Origin: Veillonellaceae bacterium
GTDB lineage: Bacteria; Bacillota; Negativicutes; Veillonellales; Negativicoccaceae
Assembly (NCBI GenBank): GCA_022771805.1
Contig: JALELM010000008.1
Location: 117,267 to 181,266, forward strand
Length of the DNA: 64,000 nt
Direction of reading: 5' to 3'
Position 1 is the first letter of the stretch, and each line of letters opens with the position of its first letter. Below are positions 1 through 8,804 of this stretch, one piece after another. Made by a program: the position numbers and the translations under genes. A model generated the notes under the pieces. It was not told the origin of the DNA and ran no database searches. It saw nothing but the letters and a program-made list of their open reading frames with translations.

Positions 1-481
1 CTCGGCACGGCGTCATACTTCGTTCTCGGCCTTGGATGTCATGCCCGAGATCGATGACGATGTGGAAGTGGAAATCAACATGGACGATGTCCGGGTCGAT
101 TACTTCCGTGCCAGCGGCGCCGGCGGTCAGCACGTCAATAAGACCAGTTCGGCGGTGCGGATGACACATATCCCGACGGGGGTCGTCGTGCAGTGCCAAA
201 ACGAACGGTCGCAGGCGCAAAACCGCGAGCAGGCGATGCGTTTTCTGCGGGCTAAGCTGTTCGAGATGGAATTGGAAAAACGCGAACAGCTGAAAAACGA
301 GCTGACGGGAGATCAGAAGAAAATCGAGTGGGGCAGTCAGATTCGCTCCTACGTATTCCACCCGTACACGATGGTGAAAGACCATCGGACGAAAGCGGAA
401 ACGGGGAATGTCCAGGCCGTTATGGACGGCGAACTGGATATGTTTATCGAAAGCTACTTGCGTAAGCAACTGAAGGAATAA
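1..481 (+). CDS. prfB: Peptide chain release factor 2, C-terminal part (5' end outside window)
   Basis: RF2 recognises UGA and UAA stop codons and triggers peptide release in the ribosome. The open frame enters from the left edge, with its first full codon at base 2, and 159 codons are visible. They contain the end of the codon-recognition domain ([12 protein letters not shown]) and the catalytic GGQ loop at visible residues 41-43 ([16 protein letters not shown]), followed by the conserved [11 protein letters not shown] segment. A programmed frameshift, usual near the start of prfB, would lie outside the window and cannot be judged. The next gene begins 12 bases after the stop, so it is probably cotranscribed. 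Confidence 0.97.
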   Translation, partial: SARRHTSFSALDVMPEIDDDVEVEINMDDVRVDYFRASGAGGQHVNKTSSAVRMTHIPTGVVVQCQNERSQAQNREQAMRFLRAKLFEMELEKREQLKNELTGDQKKIEWGSQIRSYVFHPYTMVKDHRTKAETGNVQAVMDGELDMFIESYLRKQLKE

Positions 482-493
482 GGAGTGATCCGG

Positions 494-1195
494 GTGAAAA
501 AAGTATTCGCAGCTCTTTTGGTTATCGTTTTAGTGATTTTCGGCTTGGGTTGGCTGTACTTGCCGAGTGTGGTCGAAGCCGGTCTGGATCAGTACCTGGC
601 CGACAATATCCCTATGCAGAACCGAAAAGTGCGTCTGGGCTGGCAGAATCCGTTCACATTGCTGGGCGGCAAAGTCGTTGACGTCGAGGCTTCCGGTGAA
701 CAAGCGGAACTGGATAAGCTGGTTTACGACTCCCTGCATATTCACCTGCAAAATGTAGAATTCGAGCCGCAGGAATTATTCCAAAATCATCATTTCGTCA
801 TCCGAAAAATCGGCGGCGGCAGCATCAGCGCCACGCTGACACAGGAAGAATTGCAGCGTTACCTGGTCGAGGAAGTGGACGAAACTCGCGATGTGGAAAA
901 TCTTTCCGTGCGGTTGGCGAATCAGCGCCTGATTGTCAGCGGTCATGTGCAGATCGGCAAATTGCTTTCCGGCGATGTGGAAGTAGTCGGCGAGCCGCTG
1001 CTGAACGACAATGTACTGCTGATTCAGCCGCGTGAAGTGAAGCTGAACAAAATGGGAATCAGCGGCTTGGGCAATCATTTGGTCGGGCCGATCGTCATCT
1101 ATGATTTCCGCAAGTTTCCGATTCCGGTGACGGCCAATCAGGTGGTCGCGGCGGACGGAAAGGTTACGGCGACCGCCGTACCGCATAAGGAGTAA
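494..1195 (+). CDS. DUF2993 / LmeA-like envelope phospholipid-binding protein
   Basis: The protein has one N-terminal hydrophobic segment (residues 5-23, AALLVIVLVIFGLGWLY) that could be an uncleaved signal anchor. About 210 residues follow, made of alternating beta-type repeats such as LIVSGHVQIGKLLSGDVEV. This layout fits the DUF2993/LmeA family, which binds lipids at the cell envelope; the exact substrate is unknown. I place the start at GTG 494 because AGGAG at 481-485 lies 8 bases upstream; an in-frame GTG at 485 would overlap that site. It lies between prfB and the DUF5693 gene in one operon. The family assignment rests on overall pattern only. Confidence 0.7.
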   Translation: MKKVFAALLVIVLVIFGLGWLYLPSVVEAGLDQYLADNIPMQNRKVRLGWQNPFTLLGGKVVDVEASGEQAELDKLVYDSLHIHLQNVEFEPQELFQNHHFVIRKIGGGSISATLTQEELQRYLVEEVDETRDVENLSVRLANQRLIVSGHVQIGKLLSGDVEVVGEPLLNDNVLLIQPREVKLNKMGISGLGNHLVGPIVIYDFRKFPIPVTANQVVAADGKVTATAVPHKE

Positions 1196-1203
1196 CGTGC
1201 TAC

Positions 1204-3237
1204 ATGAATGATTTGCGACGTGTCCGGCTCGGTTTCCTGGTGGCAATCGTCATCGGGCTGTGCGCGGCACTCAGTATCAGTTTCAGTCGAATAGATGCGG
1301 AGAACAGCAACCGCAGCGTGGAGATGGTCTATGACTATGGCCGCCTGTGGGCGCTGGCTCCTGTGGAAGAAAAGACGATAGACGAGGCACTGGACTTGTT
1401 CCGCAAGGCGGGTGTCACGTCTTTTGCGCTTTACGATGAGACGCCGGAAGCATTGTTGCGGCAAGGCTATGTGCAGATCGAAAACGGCCTGGTCGCCTCG
1501 GCGGGGCGCTTTGCGGGAGCGACCGGTTTGCCGACCGACGGGATTTATCTCGCGGCGACGGACAAAGCGGAGGCGCCGGCGTTTTTTGCCGAATTGGTCG
1601 AAGATTTGCGATTGCGCCTGCCGGCCGACAGCTTGACAATGTATACGGGAGAGAACGGGCGGCAGATTGTGCGGGTTGCGGGTGTCGATTACGATGCGTT
1701 TCTCGAAATGCCGACGGGCATTTCCGCCGTTCGGATCCGCCTGCTGGAAGAAAAAGGTTTCGGTGTCGTGGTACGACCGACGAATTATGCGGTCGCGAGC
1801 GAGGCAAAGATCCGACATTTTCTGCAACGCATTGCCGGCGGCGATGTGCGCGGAGTCATGTTCGTAGGGCAGGAGGCATTGGGCTATCCGGACGAACACC
1901 GGGCGCTGGCGCAGGTGTTGGCGGCGAAGAAGATTCCGGTCATCGTGATCGAAGCGCCTTCGCAGCTGCAATTTGAAAACCAACAAGGCGCGTTGGAAAT
2001 GTTGGAGGCTGCCGATTACTACGGCGCCCGAGCCTACAGCATGCACCGTGACGAGTTGGTCAAGCTGTCGGCGGAAGAAGCCTCGCAGCGCTACTTCATC
2101 AGCGATATCGAGCGGAATATCCGGCTCAATTTTTTGGCTTCGTACAAACGGCCGTTGCCGGGGCAGACGATCTTGGCTTCGGATGCCGATTATATCGGCA
2201 GGACTACACATAAGCTGCAGGAGCGCGGTTACGAAACAGGCAAGCCGGGCGTAATGCAGGCCTTGCCGGACAAACCGGCCGCGCAGGCATTCGTCCTGCT
2301 CGGGATCGCCGGGCTTTTCGGCGGGATGTTGCAGGCGCTGACCGGTCGGCCGCGTCCGGCAGTCGGCGGCGCAGTGTTTTTCGCCGTGTGCGGCACGGCG
2401 GCACTTTTCACGCCGTACGAGGTATTGGCTCGCCAAGTTGCTGCCCTGACGGCCGCCATCGCCACGCCGACGGTGACGATGGATCTGGCCATAGCCGCCT
2501 GGCGCAGTCGCCGTTTCCGGCAGGCGACATCTCGTCTGCAGCTCGGTCTGGCGGCGGCGGGGTTGTTGCTGCTGATCGGCGCGGCCTCTCTGGGCGGCGG
2601 TTGGCTGCTCGGCTCAATCCTGGCGGACACACGTTTTCTTTTGGAATTGGAAATTTTCCGCGGGGTAAAACTCGCGTTCATTGCACCGGTTATCTGCATG
2701 GTCATTCTCTATCTTCGCAACTATCCGACCTTGCTCGCGGTGCCGGTGGATTCGGCGGCGCAATGGTACACCTTTGCCCGCCGGGCATTCGCTTTGCCGG
2801 TGCGTTTGGGGATGCTGCTGTTGCTGGGCTTTGTCGCTTTGGCCGGGCTGGTATTGGTCGGCCGCAGCGGTCATACCGAGGGAGTTCCCGTCTCCGGTCT
2901 GGAAATTGCCTTCCGGCGTTACTTGGAGGGGGCATTGGCGGCGCGGCCGCGCATGAAAGAATTGCTGATCGGTCATCCCGTCTTTTTCCTGGTTCCGTTT
3001 GCGCTGCGCTACGCTTGGCCGCAATGGCTGCATATGCTGCTGGTTATCGCGGCGGGGATCGGCCAGGCATCCATGGTGGAAACGTTCGCCCATCTGCGCT
3101 CACCCTTGTGGATGAGCACGGTCCGGGGGTTGAACGGGCTGGCTTTGGGCTTATGTATCGGCGTGCTTGCGGCATTCGGTGCCTATGCGCTGACGGTGTT
3201 GGCACATTGGGGGAAACCGAATGATGAAGCCGAATAG
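1204..3237 (+). CDS. DUF5693 family multi-spanning membrane protein
   Basis: A 677-residue protein with an N-terminal membrane segment (about 9-27), a soluble domain to about residue 355, and a C-terminal half with many hydrophobic spans (for example FVLLGIAGLFGGMLQALTG and MLLLLGFVALAGLVLVG). The soluble part has the look of a fold resembling glycosidase or polysaccharide-processing barrels (EKTIDEALDLFRKAGVTSFALYDE), as in DUF5693. The family is commonly found directly before csaB in Firmicutes, and here the two genes overlap by 17 bases. A role in assembling or exporting the csaB-modified cell-wall polymer is an inference from this coupling. No catalytic residues are recognised. Confidence 0.75.
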   Translation: MNDLRRVRLGFLVAIVIGLCAALSISFSRIDAENSNRSVEMVYDYGRLWALAPVEEKTIDEALDLFRKAGVTSFALYDETPEALLRQGYVQIENGLVASAGRFAGATGLPTDGIYLAATDKAEAPAFFAELVEDLRLRLPADSLTMYTGENGRQIVRVAGVDYDAFLEMPTGISAVRIRLLEEKGFGVVVRPTNYAVASEAKIRHFLQRIAGGDVRGVMFVGQEALGYPDEHRALAQVLAAKKIPVIVIEAPSQLQFENQQGALEMLEAADYYGARAYSMHRDELVKLSAEEASQRYFISDIERNIRLNFLASYKRPLPGQTILASDADYIGRTTHKLQERGYETGKPGVMQALPDKPAAQAFVLLGIAGLFGGMLQALTGRPRPAVGGAVFFAVCGTAALFTPYEVLARQVAALTAAIATPTVTMDLAIAAWRSRRFRQATSRLQLGLAAAGLLLLIGAASLGGGWLLGSILADTRFLLELEIFRGVKLAFIAPVICMVILYLRNYPTLLAVPVDSAAQWYTFARRAFALPVRLGMLLLLGFVALAGLVLVGRSGHTEGVPVSGLEIAFRRYLEGALAARPRMKELLIGHPVFFLVPFALRYAWPQWLHMLLVIAAGIGQASMVETFAHLRSPLWMSTVRGLNGLALGLCIGVLAAFGAYALTVLAHWGKPNDEAE

Positions 3238-4321
3238 GATCGTGATTTCCGGCTACTACGGTTTCGGCAATACCGGTGATGAAGCCATGCTGACCGCAAT
3301 CGTGGAGGCTCTGTATGAGCGTAACCCGGCCGTACATATTACGGTGATTTCCGGAGATCCGCAAGCGACAAAACGAATGCACGGCGTACACTCCGTGTCG
3401 CGGCTGCATTTTCCGAATATTTTTCAGGCGCTGCTCCGCTGTGATTTGCTTCTGAGCGGCGGCGGCAGTCTGTTGCAGGATGTGACGAGCCGGCGCAGTT
3501 TATACTATTATTTGAGCATCATGCGGCTGGCGCGGGCGCTGCGCAAGAAAGTATTCCTGTATGCGCAGGGGATCGGGCCGCTGCACTCGCCGAAAGCCCG
3601 GCGAACGGTGTGCGACGTGCTGAACCACGTGACGGCGATTACCGTCCGGGACGAAGCCTCGGCGCAACTGTTGCGGGAAATCGGCGTGACCCGGCCGGTG
3701 ACGGTCACGGCGGATGCGGTGTTGGCCATGCATCCGGCCGATCCGGGCATCGGGCGGCTCTTGCTGCAGCGGTACGGCAGCGGCGGCGTGGCACCGAAAG
3801 TCGGCGTATCCGTGCGCTATTGGGGCAACGAGACCGGCTATCTGACGGAGATGGCGAGGACTCTTGACGAATTGCGCCGCAAAACCGGTTGCGAGCTTAT
3901 CTTTCTGCCGATGCAGTATCCGGAAGATATGCGGGCGGCGGCAGTTGTCGCTTCGCAGATGCGGGAACCCGCGACGGTATTGCGGGAGCCGTATACGACG
4001 GCGGAGATGATGGGCATTATCGGTGCGCTGGATCTGGTGGTCGGGATTCGTCTGCATGCGCTGATTTTTGCGGCGCTGATGCGAGTTCCTTTTATCGGGA
4101 TCTCCTATGACCCGAAAGTGGACAGTTTCCTGGCCACGTTGGGAAAAAAACCGATTTGTCGGATCAACGAGATCTGCCCCGCTGTCTTGGTACCGGCGGC
4201 GGCCGCGGCGTTAGCCGGCGGCGGTCTCACCGCCAAAGAGCGGGAACGGATCGCGGAATTGGCGAAATTGTCGGAATCAACGGCCGAGGCGGCCCTTACA
4301 TTATTGGAAACGGAGGAGTAA
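3221..4321 (+). CDS. csaB: Polysaccharide pyruvyl transferase CsaB
   Basis: CsaB transfers pyruvate from phosphoenolpyruvate to cell-wall polysaccharide, creating the ligand for SLH-domain proteins in many Firmicutes. The 366-residue protein starts with a Rossmann-like segment (ISGYYGFGNTGDEAML) and carries the family signatures SGGGSLLQDVTSRRSLYYYL and VGIRLHALIFAALM. ATG 3221 lies inside the end of the DUF5693 gene, so translation is probably coupled. In Negativicutes SLH proteins connect the outer membrane to the wall, which would suit this gene. The acceptor polymer in this organism is not shown by the sequence. Confidence 0.92.
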   Translation: MMKPNRIVISGYYGFGNTGDEAMLTAIVEALYERNPAVHITVISGDPQATKRMHGVHSVSRLHFPNIFQALLRCDLLLSGGGSLLQDVTSRRSLYYYLSIMRLARALRKKVFLYAQGIGPLHSPKARRTVCDVLNHVTAITVRDEASAQLLREIGVTRPVTVTADAVLAMHPADPGIGRLLLQRYGSGGVAPKVGVSVRYWGNETGYLTEMARTLDELRRKTGCELIFLPMQYPEDMRAAAVVASQMREPATVLREPYTTAEMMGIIGALDLVVGIRLHALIFAALMRVPFIGISYDPKVDSFLATLGKKPICRINEICPAVLVPAAAAALAGGGLTAKERERIAELAKLSESTAEAALTLLETEE

Positions 4322-4323
4322 GA

Positions 4324-5157
4324 ATGGCAACACTTACAGCAGAGCAGCGGGCGCGAGTGCAGGATTTGGCCGCGCGGATGCGGCGCGATATTATTACCAT
4401 GATTACGGAAGCCAAGAGCGGCCACCCCGGCGGCTCTCTGTCGATTACGGATGCCTTGGCGCTCTTGTATGAGGTCGTCTTGCGGGTTGATCCGCAGCAG
4501 CCGAAACTGCCGAACCGGGATCGCGTCGTTCTCTCCAAAGGGCATGCCGCGCCGGGACTGTACGCGGTTCTGGCGGAGAAGGGGTATTTTCCGAAAGAAG
4601 AGTTATTGAAATTACGTAAAATTGATGCCATGCTGCAAGGTCACCCGGACATGAAGCATACTCCGGGAGTAGAAATGACGACCGGCTCGCTGGGGCAGGG
4701 ATTCAGCGCATCCTGCGGGATGGCACTGGCTGCGAAAAACGACGGCCGGCCGTTCCATGTATATGCTTTTCTCGGCGACGGCGAGTTGCAGGAAGGACAG
4801 GTCTGGGAGGCGGCAATGTTCGCCGGTCACTACGGCCTGGACACCCTGACGATATTGGTCGACAACAACGGCCTGCAAATCGACGGGGATGTCACGCAGG
4901 TAATGAATCCGCTGCCGATTGCAGAGAAATTCCGTGCGTTCCGTTGGCATGTCCTGGAGGTCTGCGGGCATGATCTCGATGAATTGTATGCGGCAATTCA
5001 AGAGGCGCAGGCGACGCTCGATCAGCCGACCGCCATCGTGATGAAAACGGTGAAGGGCAAAGGCTTTGCCCGCATGGAAAACAATGCGGGCTGGCACGGC
5101 AAAGCGCCGACTCGGGAAGAATATGAAGAACTGGTTGCGGAATGGGAGGGGAGATAA
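4324..5157 (+). CDS. Transketolase, N-terminal (thiamine diphosphate-binding) subunit
   Basis: This is the first half of a split transketolase, which moves two-carbon units between sugar phosphates in the pentose phosphate pathway. The 277 residues contain the GHPGGS motif (33-38) and the cofactor-binding block GDGELQEG (151-158), with VDNN further on. ATG 4324 is chosen because GGAGTAAGA precedes it; the frame is open further upstream inside csaB without a better start. The C-terminal subunit follows with no gap. The two-gene form is common in Firmicutes and archaea. Its place between csaB and ftsE suggests operon fusion rather than a wall-related role. Confidence 0.95.
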   Translation: MATLTAEQRARVQDLAARMRRDIITMITEAKSGHPGGSLSITDALALLYEVVLRVDPQQPKLPNRDRVVLSKGHAAPGLYAVLAEKGYFPKEELLKLRKIDAMLQGHPDMKHTPGVEMTTGSLGQGFSASCGMALAAKNDGRPFHVYAFLGDGELQEGQVWEAAMFAGHYGLDTLTILVDNNGLQIDGDVTQVMNPLPIAEKFRAFRWHVLEVCGHDLDELYAAIQEAQATLDQPTAIVMKTVKGKGFARMENNAGWHGKAPTREEYEELVAEWEGR

Positions 5158-6090
5158 ATGGGCAAGGCGACACGTGATGCATACGGTGAAGTACTGCAGG
5201 AGCTCGGTGCCGAATATCCGGAGATGTATGTGCTGGATGCCGATCTTTCCAAATCGACCAAGACGTATGAGTTCAAAAAACTGTTTCCGGAACGGCATTT
5301 CAATGTCGGCATCGCCGAGCAGAATATGATCAGCGTTGCGGCGGGATTGGCGACGACGGGGAAGATTCCTTTCGCCTCGACCTTTGCCATTTTCGCGGCC
5401 GGACGGGCATATGAGCAGATCCGCAATTCGGTCTGCTACCCGCAATTGAATGTAAAAGTGGCCGTCACGCATGCCGGGCTTACGGTCGGTGAAGACGGCG
5501 CGACACACCAGATGGTGGAAGATATCGCGCTGATGCGGGCGTTGCCGAATATGACGGTCACGGTACCGGCGGATGCCGCCGAGACCAAGGCCGTCGTGCG
5601 TTGGGCTGCGGCGTATCGGGGGCCGGTGTATATCCGCATGGGACGCAGCGGCGTGCCGGATGTGATGCCGGAAGATACCGTATTCGAGCCGGGCAAGGCG
5701 ACCGTCTTGCGTGACGGCAAGGATCTCACGCTGATCGCCTGCGGCATTATGGTGGCGGCGGCACTGGCGGCGGCCGATAAACTGGCTGCGGACGGGATTT
5801 CCGCCCGCGTGCTCAATATGAGTTCGATCAAGCCGATCGACCGGGCGGCGATCATTGCGGCCGCACGGGAAACGGGTGCCATCGTGACGGCGGAAGAACA
5901 CACGATTTACGGCGGCCTCGGCGGTGCGACGGCGGAAGTCGTCGCCGCGGAAGCGCCGGTGCCGATGGCGTTCGTCGGGGTGAAAGACACCTTCGGCGAG
6001 TCCGGTACGCCGGCCGATTTGCTGGCAAAATACGGTTTGACTGCGGACGACATCGTGGCGGCGGCGCAGCAGGTTTTGCGGAGAAAGTAA
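5158..6090 (+). CDS. Transketolase, C-terminal (pyrimidine-binding) subunit
   Basis: The 310-residue partner of the preceding gene carries the pyrimidine-binding domain (GIAEQNMISVAAGLATTG, then FASTFAIFAAGRAYEQIRN) and a C-terminal transketolase domain (about 195-300). The conserved acidic residue of GIAEQN activates the thiamine ring. Its ATG follows the TAA of the N-terminal subunit directly, so the two chains should be made in similar amounts. Together they are about as long as a one-chain transketolase lacking some linkers. A DXS identity is less likely, because DXS is normally a single long chain. Confidence 0.95.
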   Translation: MGKATRDAYGEVLQELGAEYPEMYVLDADLSKSTKTYEFKKLFPERHFNVGIAEQNMISVAAGLATTGKIPFASTFAIFAAGRAYEQIRNSVCYPQLNVKVAVTHAGLTVGEDGATHQMVEDIALMRALPNMTVTVPADAAETKAVVRWAAAYRGPVYIRMGRSGVPDVMPEDTVFEPGKATVLRDGKDLTLIACGIMVAAALAAADKLAADGISARVLNMSSIKPIDRAAIIAAARETGAIVTAEEHTIYGGLGGATAEVVAAEAPVPMAFVGVKDTFGESGTPADLLAKYGLTADDIVAAAQQVLRRK

Positions 6091-6097
6091 GATAGCT

Positions 6098-6781
6098 ATG
6101 ATTCGATTTGAGCATGTAACCAAGAAATTCGACCATAATGCGGCCATCCGCGACCTCAGCCTGCATATCGACAAGGGCGAGTTCGTCTTCCTCGTGGGGG
6201 CGAGCGGAGCGGGGAAATCCACGTTCATTCGCCTGCTGTCTCACGAAGTCGTGCCGGATTCCGGCAGCGTTTTTGTCGACGGCGTGGAAGTCAACAAGCT
6301 GAAAAAGAGCAAGATCCCGTATTTACGTCGTAAATTGGGGATCGTCTTTCAGGATTTCCGCCTGCTGCCGAACAAAACGGCGTTCGAAAATGTGGCCTTT
6401 GCGCTGGAAGTAATCGAAGCGCCGCGGGAGGAGATCGACAAAAAAGTCCGGCAGGCTCTGGAATTGGTAAAGCTCGGCAATAAAGCGCATCAGTTCCCGG
6501 CGAGCCTTTCCGGCGGCGAGCAGCAGCGCGTGGCTATTGCGCGGGCATTGGTCAATCGCCCGATCCTGCTGATTGCCGACGAGCCGACGGGAAACCTCGA
6601 TCCGGAAAACGCCAAGGCGATCATGGATCTGTTCAAGCAAATCAATCATTTGGGAACGACCATTATCATGGTGACCCATGCACGCGAACTGGTCAATACG
6701 ATGCATAAACGCGTCATTACGTTAGAAAACGGCAGCATTGTCCGCGACGTGCAGAAAGGGGAGTACGGCGATGAAGATTAG
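6098..6781 (+). CDS. ftsE: Cell division ATP-binding protein FtsE
   Basis: FtsE is the cytoplasmic ATPase of the FtsEX complex, which switches on cell-wall hydrolases at the division site. The 227-residue protein has Walker [10 protein letters not shown] (34-42), the Q-loop in [12 protein letters not shown], the ABC signature LSGGEQQRV and Walker [13 protein letters not shown] followed by the switch His in VTHA. It overlaps ftsX by 11 bases. The M23 gene two places downstream is the likely FtsEX-controlled hydrolase or activator. Confidence 0.97.
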   Translation: MIRFEHVTKKFDHNAAIRDLSLHIDKGEFVFLVGASGAGKSTFIRLLSHEVVPDSGSVFVDGVEVNKLKKSKIPYLRRKLGIVFQDFRLLPNKTAFENVAFALEVIEAPREEIDKKVRQALELVKLGNKAHQFPASLSGGEQQRVAIARALVNRPILLIADEPTGNLDPENAKAIMDLFKQINHLGTTIIMVTHARELVNTMHKRVITLENGSIVRDVQKGEYGDED

Positions 6782-7658
6782 GACATTGCGCTACTATTTC
6801 CATGAAGCCGTGACTTCGTTTTTTCGCAACAGTTTAATGTCGCTGGCATCCGTTGCGACGGTGACTCTGTCGCTCTTTATTCTCGGTCTTTTCATGACGA
6901 CTGTGTACAACTTGAACCATATGGCTTCCTACCTGGAAAATCAGGTGGAATTGAGCGTGTATCTGAAAGACGGTCTGACGGCGGAGCAGGTGCAATCCGT
7001 CGAAACGCGTTTGCGCGCGTTGCCGCATACGGAAAAAGTCCAATTTGTCAATAAGGACGAGGCGTTGAAAGTCTTCCGGGAACGCTTGGGAGACCAGAGT
7101 TATCTGCTGGACAGCATGCAGGGGAACCCCTTGCCGGCTTCGTTTGAAGTCGTGTACTCCGGGCCGGATGCGGTACGTGCCGGAGCCGCCGCCGCGGCGC
7201 AGTATGCGGAAGTGGACAGTGTCCAGTACGGTCAGGAAACGATCGAGCAGCTGTTTGAGTTTACCCGGATCGTTCGTATCGGCGGTGCCGTTCTGATTGT
7301 TTTCTTAGCATTCTCCACGCTCTTTATTATCTCGAATACCATTCGCCTGACCGTTTTCGCCCGGCGACAGGAAATTGAAATCATGAAATATGTCGGCGCG
7401 ACGAACTCGTTTATTCGTTGGCCGTTTCTGCTCGAAGGGATGATTCTCGGCCTGATCGGCTCGATTATTGCCGGGATTCTCCTGTGGCAAATGTATCTTT
7501 GGTCGATTCGGAAGCTGGTCGAAAGCGGTCTGGCATTCCTGCCGCTGATTCCGGTATATCCGTTTGTAGCACAGCTGGCGTTGTTGCTTGTCGTCATCGG
7601 GATCGGGATCGGCATCCTCGGCAGCGCGATATCCGTGCGGAAATACATGCAGGTCTGA
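6771..7658 (+). CDS. ftsX: Cell division permease-like protein FtsX
   Basis: The membrane partner of FtsE, 295 residues. A first span lies at about 22-45 (SLASVATVTLSLFILGLFM), then an extracytoplasmic domain of about 120 residues that would contact the wall hydrolase. Three further spans follow at the C-terminus (AVLIVFLAFSTLFIISNTI, ILGLIGSIIAGILLW, LALLLVVIGIGIGILGSAIS). ATG 6771 overlaps the end of ftsE and has GGGGAG upstream; longer in-frame starts lie inside ftsE. The next gene, an M23-family protein, starts 2 bases after the stop, in keeping with a FtsE-FtsX-hydrolase module. Confidence 0.96.
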   Translation: MKIRTLRYYFHEAVTSFFRNSLMSLASVATVTLSLFILGLFMTTVYNLNHMASYLENQVELSVYLKDGLTAEQVQSVETRLRALPHTEKVQFVNKDEALKVFRERLGDQSYLLDSMQGNPLPASFEVVYSGPDAVRAGAAAAAQYAEVDSVQYGQETIEQLFEFTRIVRIGGAVLIVFLAFSTLFIISNTIRLTVFARRQEIEIMKYVGATNSFIRWPFLLEGMILGLIGSIIAGILLWQMYLWSIRKLVESGLAFLPLIPVYPFVAQLALLLVVIGIGIGILGSAISVRKYMQV

Positions 7659-7660
7659 TT

Positions 7661-8791
7661 ATGAAACGTTGGCAAAAAGCACTCGCGATCGGCCTCTTGT
7701 GCACTTCCTTTGCCTGGCAGGCGGAGCAGGCCGTCGCCGATGATCTGAGCGATCAATTGGCGGAAGTACAGTCGCAGATGCAAGAGCAGCAGCGGCGCAA
7801 AGAATTGGCCGAAATGGAGATCGGCTCGGTCTCCGAAGTCTTGCGCTCCATTCAGGCGGAACTGGATGTCGCCCTGGCGGAATTGCGGCAAATCGAAGCG
7901 GAGCTGAGTGCGGTAACCGCGAAGATTCAGGTCACGGAACAGGAGCTGGCGGAAGCACAGGCACGTCTGGAGCGGCGGGAAGCCGTCATGAATAAACGCC
8001 TGCGTGATATTTATATGCACGGCAAGTTGAACTACTTGGAAGTCATCATGGGCGCGAAAAGTTTCGGCGATTTTGTCAATCGCCTGGAATTTCTGAAACG
8101 GATCGTTTCTGCGGATTTGCGCCTGATTGAAGAAATACGGAAAGAACGCGAAGTAATTCTCGCCAAGAAGCAGGTTCTGGAAGAGCAGCGACTGGAACTT
8201 GCCAGGTTGCAGCAACAGGCACAGGCGAAGAAAGACATGGTGGAAGAAAAGAAAGAGGAACAGCTGATCGTTCTGAATCGTCTGCAATACGAAAAATCCC
8301 TGGCGGAAGAATCGTACAATGAACTGCAGGCGACGAGTCAGGCGATTGAGGAACGGATCCGCGCCCGCCAAAACGCCGGCACCAGTGCCGGTCAGGCTAC
8401 GCAGGGCACGGGCGTCTTCATGTGGCCGGTGCAGGGGCCGATCACGTCGCCCTTCGGCTATCGTATTCACCCGATTTTCGGCACGCAGATTTATCACTCG
8501 GGGATAGATATCGGCGTGGACAGCGGTACGCCCGTTGCCGCGGCGGACAGCGGTGTCGTGGTGGACGCGGATTGGCTCGGCGGTTACGGTTATGCCGTCA
8601 TTATCGACCACGGGAACGGTTTGAGTACCTTGTATGCACACAACTCGGAATTGATCGTTTCCCCGGGGCAGTCGGTGCAAAAAGGGCAGACGATCGCATA
8701 TTCCGGCTCTACCGGCTATTCGACCGGGCCGCATGTGCACTTTGAAGTGCGCGTGAACGGTTCGCCGGTGGAACCGCTGGATTATTTGTAG
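7661..8791 (+). CDS. EnvC-like coiled-coil M23 (LytM) murein hydrolase or activator
   Basis: Exported 376-residue protein: signal peptide (1-24, ending near AEQAVA), a long charged coiled coil (about 28-245) and a C-terminal LytM domain (about 262-376). All M23 zinc ligands appear to be present: H279 and D283 in YHSGID, and H358/H360 in HVHFE. It may therefore cut peptidoglycan itself, unlike E. coli EnvC, which has lost ligands and only activates amidases. The coil plus LytM layout and its place right after ftsEX point to the wall hydrolase driven by FtsEX at division. ATG 7661 is chosen because the signal peptide begins there. Confidence 0.92.
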   Translation: MKRWQKALAIGLLCTSFAWQAEQAVADDLSDQLAEVQSQMQEQQRRKELAEMEIGSVSEVLRSIQAELDVALAELRQIEAELSAVTAKIQVTEQELAEAQARLERREAVMNKRLRDIYMHGKLNYLEVIMGAKSFGDFVNRLEFLKRIVSADLRLIEEIRKEREVILAKKQVLEEQRLELARLQQQAQAKKDMVEEKKEEQLIVLNRLQYEKSLAEESYNELQATSQAIEERIRARQNAGTSAGQATQGTGVFMWPVQGPITSPFGYRIHPIFGTQIYHSGIDIGVDSGTPVAAADSGVVVDADWLGGYGYAVIIDHGNGLSTLYAHNSELIVSPGQSVQKGQTIAYSGSTGYSTGPHVHFEVRVNGSPVEPLDYL

Positions 8792-8804
8792 TAATGGAGA
8801 CGGT

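Noticed and set aside
3221..3237. Frameshift or gene fusion at the DUF5693-csaB junction
   Set aside because: Both genes have complete ends; the 17-base overlap is normal translational coupling.
4612..6228. 538-codon minus-strand frame opposite the transketolase genes
   Set aside because: Antisense of two well-supported genes with clear motifs; the product has no recognisable domain.
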